A stretch of 6,945 bases of DNA from Solimonas_A sp035476855 (GTDB taxonomy: Bacteria > Pseudomonadota > Gammaproteobacteria > Nevskiales > Nevskiaceae): contig DATILC010000285.1 in assembly GCA_035476855.1 (NCBI GenBank), positions 1 through 6,945 on the forward strand, read 5' to 3'. The position numbers were made by a program, and so were the translations under genes. Positions within the stretch are counted from its first letter, which is position 1. Every line of letters begins with the position of its first letter. Positions 1-5,703 of this stretch are shown in pieces. The notes beneath the pieces are model-generated. The model was given only the letters and a program-made list of their open reading frames with translations. It was not told the origin of the DNA and ran no database searches.

Positions 1-273
1 GCGCGCTATGGCGGCGAGGAGTTCGCGATGATCCTGCCGCAGGCCGATGCCGCGGCGGCGCGGCAGGCGGCCGAGCGCATCAACGCAGCGGTGCGCGCCA
101 TGGAGATCCCGCACGAGGATGCCGTGCCCTACAGCAACGTCACCATCAGCGTCGGCCATGCCACTGTGATCCCGCATGCCGGCAGCAATCCGATCGAGCT
201 GATCTGCGAAGCCGATCGCGCGCTGTACTGCGCCAAGCACGCCGGCCGCGATCGCATCATCGGCGCGGAGTAG
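1..273 (+). CDS. Diguanylate cyclase, C-terminal part of GGDEF domain (5' end outside window)
   Basis: The frame is open from base 1 to the TAG at 271-273. The first codons read ARYGGEEF, the GG(D/E)EF active-site signature in its GGEEF form, which is normally compatible with activity. It is followed by the family's later landmarks: the TISVGHA strand (about visible residues 49-55) and ADRALYCAKHAGRDRI near the end, matching the usual ADxALYxAKxxGRNRV helix. Enzymes with this domain condense two GTP into cyclic di-GMP, a messenger controlling biofilm, motility and secretion. The protein stops right after the domain, so GGDEF is its C-terminal domain. The sensory part and the RxxD inhibitory site, which would lie just before the first visible codon, are outside the window. 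The 3' end overlaps the convergent protease gene by 17 bp. Confidence 0.95.
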   Translation, partial: ARYGGEEFAMILPQADAAAARQAAERINAAVRAMEIPHEDAVPYSNVTISVGHATVIPHAGSNPIELICEADRALYCAKHAGRDRIIGAE

Positions 274-1633
274 TACGCAAGCCGCGGCGCAGCAGCGCCG
301 CCAGCAGCAACGCCATCGCATTCCAGCTGCCGCCACCGCCACCCGCTCCGCTCTGCGCAGGCGAGGCCGAAGCCGAGTCCGCCGGCGCAGTCGGGGCCTC
401 CGGCAATGACAGCACGCGTCCCACCGGATACAGCGCCGCGACGCCGGCACGGTCGTCGGCACCCAGCGCCGCGCCGCGGCCATCGCCGTGCAGGGTCGGC
501 CGCATCAAGGCCTCGTCGAGGCTGCTGCCGCGCGTGCAGGCCGGTGCACCCTCCTCGCCACAGGCATGGGCCAACCCCAGCGCATGGCCCAGTTCGTGGG
601 CGAAGACCTCGGCGGCATTGGCGCGCGACTGCTTCGACAGGATGCAGCCGGCGCCGTCCTGCACCACCACGTCGGCCTCGACGATCGGCCGGTAGGCCGT
701 GCTGCCGCTGCCGCGCACGGCACCGGAGCGATAGCCGGCGTAGGCGACGACTCCGCCGTTGGAGCAGTCGTAGCTGCCGGCCAGTTCCTGCAGCGGATCG
801 TTGAACAGGATGGTATTGCTGCCATCGGCGCTGCCCAGCCCGCCGAGGGCGGCGGTGATGCCACCGTAGCTGAAGCGGATGTTGCTGCCGGGGTCATCGT
901 TCCAGGCCTGCAGTGCCTTCTGGAACTCGGTGTAGCCACCCCCGAACAGGCTCAACTGGCCGCCACTGCCCGCCAGCAGGCGGACACTGCTGCCCTGCTC
1001 GAACTCGACCCAGCGCGCCGGCGGGCTGCTGTGGGTGCGGTACTTCGCCTGCGGCAGCGGTTCGGCCTCGGTCCAGTAGTCAGGCTCGGCAACGCCGCCA
1101 GCGCCACGCAACTGCAGCCAGCGACGGAAGCGCGACAGCTCGCGCCGCCGCTCCGGCTGCAGCGTTCCGGACTTCGGATCCGGCAGCTGCTCGGCATCCC
1201 CGAGCTCGCGCAGCAGCAGGGTTTCGCCGGTGACGGCCGTGCGCACATGGAAGGCGCCGAGCAGGAACTGCGTCACCGCATAGCCGCCGTCGGCACGACG
1301 GCTGAGGAACAGCAGCACCGCCTCGTCGACCGAGAAACGCGGCGCACCGGGTATCACCAGCGCGCCTTCCTGCGCCGGATCGGTGCCGGGCACCACCAGC
1401 GCCAGCGTCGCCGGCGTGCCCGCTCCCTTCAGCACCTCCCCGGCACGCAACTCGTAGCGCAGCGCCTCGCGCTCCTGCCCGGGCTGCGGCATCACCGCGG
1501 ACACGTGGCCGAGGACCACGGCGTCGGCCTGGTCGAACAGCTGCGCATCCGGCAGCGCGGTGTAGCTGGTGGCCCAGGCCGGCGACGCGGCAAGCAGCAG
1601 GGCCGCAGGAAGCACACGGAGTATCGGTGGCAT
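257..1633 (-). CDS. Secreted matrixin-type zinc metalloprotease with C-terminal CTERM-like sorting tail
   Basis: A 458-residue protein. Residues 1-21 form a signal peptide (PPILR start, hydrophobic ALLLAA core, cleavage near AWA), so it is exported. Residues 25-175 are an N-terminal region of unknown function containing ADAVVLGHV and VLKG, often seen before such protease domains. The catalytic domain occupies about 195-405: HELGHALGLAH at 346-356 gives zinc ligands H346, H350 and H356 and catalytic E347. M377 in DEALMRPT is the probable Met-turn, and LGADDRAGVAALYP closes the domain as in matrixins. C290, C330, C358 and C366 could form two disulfides. A Pro/Ala/Ser linker (408-428) leads to a five-Gly run (431-435), a short hydrophobic stretch (439-448) and an Arg-rich end, the layout of GlyGly-CTERM-type sorting tails. 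The substrate is unknown. The start has only a weak ribosome site. It is divergent from the beta-propeller gene. Confidence 0.9.
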   Translation of the reverse strand: MPPILRVLPAALLLAASPAWATSYTALPDAQLFDQADAVVLGHVSAVMPQPGQEREALRYELRAGEVLKGAGTPATLALVVPGTDPAQEGALVIPGAPRFSVDEAVLLFLSRRADGGYAVTQFLLGAFHVRTAVTGETLLLRELGDAEQLPDPKSGTLQPERRRELSRFRRWLQLRGAGGVAEPDYWTEAEPLPQAKYRTHSSPPARWVEFEQGSSVRLLAGSGGQLSLFGGGYTEFQKALQAWNDDPGSNIRFSYGGITAALGGLGSADGSNTILFNDPLQELAGSYDCSNGGVVAYAGYRSGAVRGSGSTAYRPIVEADVVVQDGAGCILSKQSRANAAEVFAHELGHALGLAHACGEEGAPACTRGSSLDEALMRPTLHGDGRGAALGADDRAGVAALYPVGRVLSLPEAPTAPADSASASPAQSGAGGGGGSWNAMALLLAALLRRGLRTTPRR

Positions 1634-1644
1634 GGCGAAAACCC

Positions 1645-1659
1645 GGTAAGGCGATTACC
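1645..1659. repeat. Inverted repeat GGTAA-N5-TTACC upstream of the protease gene
   Basis: Perfect 5-bp arms (1645-1649 and 1655-1659) with a 5-base loop lie 12 bp upstream of the protease ATG. It is AT-richer than its surroundings and sits where a repressor site or a small 5'-leader hairpin would act. The arms are short, so chance is possible. Confidence 0.3.
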
Positions 1660-1702
1660 AGATTTAGCGTCCGCCATGCACAAAGCTTTAGTGCGGACAG
1701 CC

Positions 1703-1732
1703 CACAGTGGCGGGCCCGGAAATTGCACTGTG
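1703..1732. promoter_or_regulatory. Candidate operator: CACAGTG-N16-CACTGTG inverted repeat between divergent genes
   Basis: Perfect 7-bp inverted arms at 1703-1709 and 1726-1732, separated by 16 bases, lie near the middle of the 178-bp region between the divergent protease and beta-propeller genes. The left arm is inside a 9-bp palindrome (CCACAGTGG, 1702-1710) and the spacer holds CGGGCCCG (1711-1718). The centre-to-centre distance of the two arms is 23 bp, about two helical turns, as expected for a dimeric regulator. No regulator gene is next to it, and binding is inferred only from symmetry. Confidence 0.35.
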
Positions 1733-1765
1733 ACCGACTGCGCGACCCGGCCCGACGGGCGGTCG

Positions 1766-1771
1766 TATAGT
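1766..1771 (+). promoter_or_regulatory. Candidate -10 box for the beta-propeller gene
   Basis: TATAGT matches the sigma-70 -10 consensus at five of six positions in an otherwise GC-rich stretch. It would start transcription near 1778, giving a leader of about 34 bases. There is no convincing -35 box at normal spacing. Instead an imperfect hairpin-capable segment (CGACC at 1743-1747 with GGTCG at 1761-1765, and GCCCG-A-CGGGC at 1750-1760) occupies that place, which may mean activator or repressor control. Confidence 0.35.
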
Positions 1772-1797
1772 TCGGACCGCGGGTCGTCCGCAAACCC

Positions 1798-1806
1798 AAG
1801 GGGAAG
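1798..1806 (+). promoter_or_regulatory. Ribosome binding site of the beta-propeller gene
   Basis: AAGGGGAAG, a purine-rich Shine-Dalgarno-like stretch, ends five bases before the ATG at 1812. It fixes the start codon of the exported beta-propeller protein. Confidence 0.6.
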
Positions 1807-1811
1807 CAGCA

Positions 1812-2894
1812 ATGAACAGGAAGTTCTCGGGCGCCCTGAGTGCCCTTTGCATGGCGGCGGCCTGCGCCGCCCTCCCGGCCACCGCGGCCGAGTTCGGCGA
1901 AGTCTCGGTACTGGCCCAGGTGCCGGTACCCAACGGCTTTCCCGAAGGCATCGTGGTCAACGGCAACCGCTTCTACGTCGGCGGCCCGGCAACGCTGGGC
2001 ACCTCGATCAACGGCAAGCCTTCGCGCGTCTTCGAGTTCGATCTCGACAGCGGCGCGCTGACCCGCACTTTCCTGACCCAGGGCGAGACCGTGTTCGGCT
2101 CCGAGCACGCCAACTCCTGCCTGGCCTTCGACGATGCCAACCGTCTCTACGTGCTCAACAACCAGATCGGCACCTGGCGCCTGGACCTGCAGACCGAGGC
2201 CCAGGCCTCCTACTCCGCGCCCTTCGAGAACCTGCCGATCTGCGCACTGGGCCTGACCAAGAAACCCTGCTCGCCGACGCTGCTCAACCTGCCGGCGCTG
2301 CCCAATGACATCGTCTTCGACGAGGCCGGCAACGCCTACGTCTCCGACTCGCTGCAGGCGACGATCTGGCGCATCCCGCCGGGTGGCGGCCAGCCGCAGA
2401 TCTGGTTCCAGGACAGCCGCTTCTCCTCGCCCTACATCGGCGTCAACGGCCTGCGCCTGTCGCCGGACCGCTCGAAGATGTTCATCAGCGTGACCCTGGA
2501 CATGCTCGGCCGCGGCTTCATCTACACCCTGCCGATGGTGGCGCAGCCGCAGAAGGCGGACCTGCAGGTGTTCCACAGCTATCCGGTCGGCGGGCCCGAC
2601 GGCTTCGCCTTCGGCCAGTCCGGCAAGCTCTACGTGACGCTGGCGATCCCGGGCTTCTCCGGCATCTCGATCCTGGAACCGGATGGCACTGAATCGGCGC
2701 GGCTGGGCAACAAGCTGCTGAGCCCGTTCAAGCCCTACGACTCGCCGGCCAACGTCGCCTTCGATGGCAAGGGCAACCTGCTGGTGACCAACCACGCCTT
2801 CGCCACCGGCCTGCTGCTGCCGGCGCAGTTCCAGGTGCTGAAGGTGTTCGTCGACGACCTCGGGTCGCCGCTGGTGCGGCCGACCCTGCCCTGA
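1812..2894 (+). CDS. Exported SMP-30/gluconolactonase-like beta-propeller protein
   Basis: A 360-residue protein with a signal peptide (1-26, cleavage near ATAA|EF). C18 is preceded by AAA, a poor lipobox, so a soluble periplasmic or secreted product is more likely than a lipoprotein. The rest is a repeated beta-propeller pattern (FDEAGNAYVSDS, LSPDRSKMFISV, FGQSGKLYVTL, FDGKGNLLVTN). The divalent-metal site of the SMP-30/gluconolactonase family appears complete: E45 (FPEGI), N165 (LPNDI), N212 (VNGL) and D263 (GPDG) align in order with the family's Glu, Asn, Asn and Asp ligands. Members hydrolyse lactones or related esters, but the substrate cannot be read from sequence. C144 and C153 bracket a short loop before the second ligand and may be disulfide-linked after export. 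The gene ends 3 bp from the convergent GST-like gene, with no terminator visible between them. Confidence 0.85.
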   Translation: MNRKFSGALSALCMAAACAALPATAAEFGEVSVLAQVPVPNGFPEGIVVNGNRFYVGGPATLGTSINGKPSRVFEFDLDSGALTRTFLTQGETVFGSEHANSCLAFDDANRLYVLNNQIGTWRLDLQTEAQASYSAPFENLPICALGLTKKPCSPTLLNLPALPNDIVFDEAGNAYVSDSLQATIWRIPPGGGQPQIWFQDSRFSSPYIGVNGLRLSPDRSKMFISVTLDMLGRGFIYTLPMVAQPQKADLQVFHSYPVGGPDGFAFGQSGKLYVTLAIPGFSGISILEPDGTESARLGNKLLSPFKPYDSPANVAFDGKGNLLVTNHAFATGLLLPAQFQVLKVFVDDLGSPLVRPTLP

Positions 2895-2897
2895 ACC

Positions 2898-3836
2898 TCA
2901 GCCCGCTTCCTTGCGCGCCAGGCGGAAGCCGGCGCGCGGGAAGTGCACCACCAGTTCGCCGGCCTGCGGATCCTGGCGGCGGATGGCGATCTCCTGCGCG
3001 TCGGCACGCAGCAACTCGCCCTCGACCGGGTCGACCCCGTAGTCGGTCGCCGCCACCACCACCCGCTCGCCGGCGCGAAAGCCCTCCGCCGCATCCACGC
3101 TGCCGCCGACCGGCTGCGGCGTGGCGGCGGCGGCAATGCGCAGCGCCTCGGCGCCGCCGAGCGGTTCCGGCCGTCCATGACCGAAGGAGGCCATGCGCCC
3201 GGCCCACTCGCGGATGCGCGGATACGGATCGTAGTAGGCCGCGACGCCGGGATTGCTCAGCAGGAACCACACCGGGTGGTACAGCGCGAAGTCCGACATC
3301 GTCGGTGCCTCGCCATCGATGAAGGGCGCAGACGCCAGCTGTGCTTCCAGCAGGGCCAGCAGGCCCGGCATCTCGGCGCGCGTGGCGCCGGCCGAGGCAC
3401 GACCCTGGCTGCCACCGGTGAACAGCGCCGCGCGATCCTTGAGGAATTTCTCCGGCGGCACTTCCGGGTAATCACGGAACACGTGCTTCTGCCCTGCCGG
3501 CTGCATCACCACCAGCGGCACGCTGAGCAGGAAGAACTTCTCGCTCCACTGCTCCTGCATCACGCAAGTGGCTTCACGGCCTGTCGGCAACAGGGTCGGC
3601 GCAGGCTGCAGGCGCTCCAGCACGCGCGCGATCAGCTTGCTGTCGCACCAGATGTCCGCGCCGATCTGCAGCGCCGGCGTCTTGCGGTAGCCGCCGGTCA
3701 GAGGCAGCAGTTCCGGCTTGGGCATGACGATGGGAATGATCACCGAACGCCAGGCCAGGTTCTTGTAGCCGAGGATCGCGCGGATCTTTTCCGAGTACGG
3801 CGATACCGGATAGTGATGCAGGATGATCTCGGCCAT
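2898..3836 (-). CDS. Glutathione S-transferase family protein with extra C-terminal domain
   Basis: A 312-residue protein. Residues 1-80 are the thioredoxin-like GST N-domain: beta strand EIILHHYP, then SPYS (12-15) where glutaredoxins carry CxxC, cis-Pro P54 in KTPAL, and the glutathione-contacting DS pair at 65-66. An alpha-helical C-domain covers about 90-220, with D182 in PTMSDFALYHP as the usual helix N-cap. Residues 240-312 form an extra segment rich in predicted beta strands (GERVVVAATDYG, QEIAIRRQD, GELVVHFPRAGFRLA), unlike the roughly 200-220 residue length of ordinary GSTs. The product is cytoplasmic, without a signal peptide. The start at 3836 is chosen because the fold begins there and AGGA lies 7 bases upstream; a longer in-frame ATG at 4025 would add 63 low-complexity residues antisense to the next gene. 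The substrate is unknown. Confidence 0.88.
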   Translation of the reverse strand: MAEIILHHYPVSPYSEKIRAILGYKNLAWRSVIIPIVMPKPELLPLTGGYRKTPALQIGADIWCDSKLIARVLERLQPAPTLLPTGREATCVMQEQWSEKFFLLSVPLVVMQPAGQKHVFRDYPEVPPEKFLKDRAALFTGGSQGRASAGATRAEMPGLLALLEAQLASAPFIDGEAPTMSDFALYHPVWFLLSNPGVAAYYDPYPRIREWAGRMASFGHGRPEPLGGAEALRIAAAATPQPVGGSVDAAEGFRAGERVVVAATDYGVDPVEGELLRADAQEIAIRRQDPQAGELVVHFPRAGFRLARKEAG

Positions 3837-3865
3837 AGTGCAGTCCTGTCCTGGAGGGAGGCCGC

Positions 3866-3874
3866 AGCATAGCA
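3866..3874 (-). promoter_or_regulatory. Candidate extended -10 promoter for the GST-like gene
   Basis: On the minus strand this reads TGCTATGCT, a TGn extended -10 motif with hexamer TATGCT. It predicts a start near 3859 and a leader of about 22 bases carrying AGGACAGGA as ribosome site. It lies directly against the ATG of the divergent GspF-like gene, so it would occupy nearly all of the 38-bp space between the two starts. Confidence 0.35.
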
Positions 3875-4792
3875 ATGCAGGAGCGCAGCCAGCTCTACGC
3901 CCAGCTTGCGCAGCTCGAGCATGCCGGCGTGCCGGCACGCCGGGCACTGCAGGGCCTGGGGATCGCAACCATGCCGCGGCTGGCGCGTGCGGTGCAGGAG
4001 ACCCTGCTCCGACTCGACCGCGCACAGCCGCTGGCCGATGCCGGCCGCGCCGCAGGACTGTTCCTGCCCTGGGAGGCCGAGTTGATCGCCGCCGGCACCG
4101 ACGGCGGTCAGCTCGAGGCCGTCTACCGCAGGCTCGCCGCGCATCACGAGCAGGGCGAGCGACGCATCCGCCAGTTCAAGTCGCGCATGGTGATGCCCGC
4201 CGCGGTGCTGCTGCTGGCGCTGTTCGTGCTGCCGCTGCCGGCGCTGGCACGCGGCGAGTTCGACATTGGTGGCTATCTGCTGCGCAGCCTGCTGCCGGTG
4301 GTCCTGCTGCTGACCAGCCTGCAGCTGCTACGTGCCGCCTGGCATGGCGCCGCCGCCACCATGACCTCACCCCCGGGCTTCGGGCTGCTGCGACAGCTGC
4401 CGGGGCTGGGCAGCTTGCTGCTGCGCCTGCAGCAGGCCGACGGCCTGAACCTGCTGTCGCTGCTGCTGGCGGCCGGCCTGCCGGCGGATCGCGCACTGGA
4501 GCTCGCCGGGCGCACGCTGCGTGATCCGGCGCTGCGCCGCGGCTGTGTCGCGGCCGCCGCGCAGGCCCGCGCCGGCCACAGCATGGCCGACGCCATCCGC
4601 GGCAGCGGCCTCTGCGACGAAGCCCAGGGCATGGCCCTGATCTCCAGCGGCGAGGCCGCCGGCCGGCTCGACGACGGCATCGCCCGCTACGCCGCCGACC
4701 TCGACTTCCGCCTGGGCCTGCAGCTGGACCAGATCACCGAATGGCTGCCGCGGATCATCTACTTCGGCCTGACGATCCCGCTGGTGTTCTGA
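3875..4792 (+). CDS. Stand-alone GspF/PilC-like (type II secretion F-domain) membrane protein, short C-terminus
   Basis: A 305-residue inner-membrane protein with two copies of the F domain. Copy 1 (residues 7-100) begins LYAQLAQLEHAGVPARRAL and contains EAELIAAGTDGGQLEAVYRRLA. Copy 2 (188-280) has LNLLSLLLAAGLPADRALELA and MALISSGEAAGRLDDGIARYA, the same pattern. Membrane segments are near 107-126, 134-155 and 288-305. Full GspF/PilC proteins have about 400 residues and form the inner-membrane platform of type II secretion or type IV pili. This one stops at IPLVF inside or just after the third segment, and no GspE, GspG or pilin gene is adjacent. The start is kept at 3875 because the domain begins there; the nearest ribosome-like site, GGAGGGAGG (3853-3861), is 13 bases away, longer than usual. 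Its role is unknown and it may be a divergent orphan. Confidence 0.82.
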   Translation: MQERSQLYAQLAQLEHAGVPARRALQGLGIATMPRLARAVQETLLRLDRAQPLADAGRAAGLFLPWEAELIAAGTDGGQLEAVYRRLAAHHEQGERRIRQFKSRMVMPAAVLLLALFVLPLPALARGEFDIGGYLLRSLLPVVLLLTSLQLLRAAWHGAAATMTSPPGFGLLRQLPGLGSLLLRLQQADGLNLLSLLLAAGLPADRALELAGRTLRDPALRRGCVAAAAQARAGHSMADAIRGSGLCDEAQGMALISSGEAAGRLDDGIARYAADLDFRLGLQLDQITEWLPRIIYFGLTIPLVF

Positions 4793-4815
4793 CGGCTGGC
4801 CTCTGACGGCAGGCC
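4788..4815. repeat. Tandem 14-bp direct repeat, 2 copies
   Basis: TCTGACGGCTGGCC (4788-4801) is followed directly by TCTGACGGCAGGCC (4802-4815), 13 of 14 bases identical. The first copy includes the stop codon of the GspF-like gene and the second ends one base before the -10 box of the hydrolase gene. The same stretch can fold as GGCCT-N8-AGGCC (4798-4815), without a T-run. It may be a short slippage duplication or a double binding site. Confidence 0.75.
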
Positions 4816-4816
4816 T

Positions 4817-4822
4817 TAGAAT
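4817..4822 (+). promoter_or_regulatory. -10 box, probable leaderless promoter of the hydrolase gene
   Basis: TAGAAT matches the sigma-70 -10 consensus at five of six positions and ends six bases before the GTG start codon. Transcription would then begin at or next to the GTG itself, giving a leaderless mRNA. This agrees with the lack of any Shine-Dalgarno sequence before 4829. No good -35 box is seen at 16-18 bp. Confidence 0.5.
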
Positions 4823-4828
4823 GTCGGC

Positions 4829-5689
4829 GTGAAGACCCTAACCCTGAGCGGCCACCAAGACCTGCAACTGGCCGCCGACATCGGCGGCGATCCCGCTGCC
4901 CCTTCGGTGGTCCTGCTGCATGGCGGCGGGCAGACCCGCCATGCCTGGTCGCGCGCTTTCAGGCAACTGGTCGACGACGGTTACCACGTCATCGCCTACG
5001 ATGCCCGCGGCCATGGCGGCAGCCAGTGGAGCGAGGCCGGCGAGTACGACACCGATGCGCTGGTGGCGGACCTCAAGGCCGTGATCGGTACGCTGGCGCG
5101 GCCGCCGGCACTGGTCGGTGCGTCGATGGGCGGCATCACCGCGCTGACTGCGATCGGCGAAAGCCCCGTGACCATCGCCCGTTCGCTGGTGCTGGTGGAC
5201 GTGGCACCGCATATCGAACGCGGCGGCGTCGAGAACATCCGCCGCTTCATGACCGCCAACCTGCAGGGCTTCGCCACGCTGGAAGAAGTGGCCGACGCGG
5301 TCGCCGCCTACAACCCGTCGCGACCACGGCCGAAGGACAACACGGGCCTGCTGAAGAACCTGCGCCGTGGCGACGACGGCCGCTGGTACTGGCACTGGGA
5401 CCCGAAGATCATCGCGGTACCGCAGGAAGAGCATGTCGCCTACCTCGATGCCTACGAGCAGCGCATGCAGGCCGCCTCACGCCAGGTACGCATACCGACC
5501 CTGCTGGTGCGCGGCAGCCACAGCGACGTGGTCACCGCCGAGGGCGCGCAGCGCCTGCGCGAACTGATCCCGCAGGCCGAGATCGTCGACATCGCTGGCG
5601 CCGGCCACATGGTCGCCGGCGACCGCAACGACGCCTTCAACGACGCGGTGATCGGCTTCCTCGATCGCCACCTGCCGGCACGCAACTGA
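4829..5689 (+). CDS. Alpha/beta-fold hydrolase
   Basis: A 286-residue cytoplasmic protein with the full alpha/beta-hydrolase set. The oxyanion-hole loop is HGGGQ (31-35), followed by YDARGHGGS (57-65). The nucleophile elbow G-A-S-M-G (97-101) gives Ser99. HSD (231-233) gives the probable acid Asp233 at the end of strand 7, and AGAGHMV gives His260. A helical cap spans about 128-215. The length is typical for ester, epoxide or peroxidase-like members of this superfamily; the Ser nucleophile argues against an epoxide hydrolase or haloalkane dehalogenase, which use Asp. The exact substrate cannot be called. The start is GTG at 4829, since the nearby ATG at 4821 is out of frame and hits a stop after three codons. 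The gene is 36 bp after the GspF-like gene but has its own -10 box, and it likely shares a transcript with the Pycsar-effector-like gene 14 bp downstream. Confidence 0.9.
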   Translation: MKTLTLSGHQDLQLAADIGGDPAAPSVVLLHGGGQTRHAWSRAFRQLVDDGYHVIAYDARGHGGSQWSEAGEYDTDALVADLKAVIGTLARPPALVGASMGGITALTAIGESPVTIARSLVLVDVAPHIERGGVENIRRFMTANLQGFATLEEVADAVAAYNPSRPRPKDNTGLLKNLRRGDDGRWYWHWDPKIIAVPQEEHVAYLDAYEQRMQAASRQVRIPTLLVRGSHSDVVTAEGAQRLRELIPQAEIVDIAGAGHMVAGDRNDAFNDAVIGFLDRHLPARN

Positions 5690-5703
5690 CCGTGGACGCC
5701 CCG

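Noticed and set aside
488..2308. Long plus-strand open frame of 606 codons antisense to the protease gene and running into the beta-propeller gene
   Set aside because: It is a shadow of high-GC coding on the other strand and in another frame. Its translation is Arg/Ala/Gln-rich with no domain, while the overlapping genes carry clear catalytic motifs.
1080..2795. Long minus-strand open frame of 571 codons across the divergent control region
   Set aside because: It overlaps two well-supported genes, has low-complexity composition and shows no recognisable motif.
3837..4025. N-terminal extension of the GST-like protein to ATG 4025
   Set aside because: The added 63 residues are Ala/Arg/Pro-rich and antisense to the GspF-like gene. 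The GST fold and a ribosome site fit a start at 3836.
4798..4815. Terminator after the GspF-like gene (GGCCT-N8-AGGCC)
   Set aside because: The stem is only 5 bp with an 8-base loop and no T-run follows. The symmetry is a by-product of the 14-bp tandem repeat.
4821..4832. Three-codon reading frame ATG-TCG-GCG-TGA overlapping the hydrolase GTG start
   Set aside because: It could be a leader minicistron, but the -10 box at 4817-4822 would place transcription start after this ATG, and such short frames are common by chance.
4925..4940. Perfect 6-bp hairpin GGCGGG-CAGA-CCCGCC early in the hydrolase gene
   Set aside because: It falls on the codons of the conserved HGGGQTRH oxyanion loop, so the symmetry is explained by Gly and Arg codons in GC-rich DNA.
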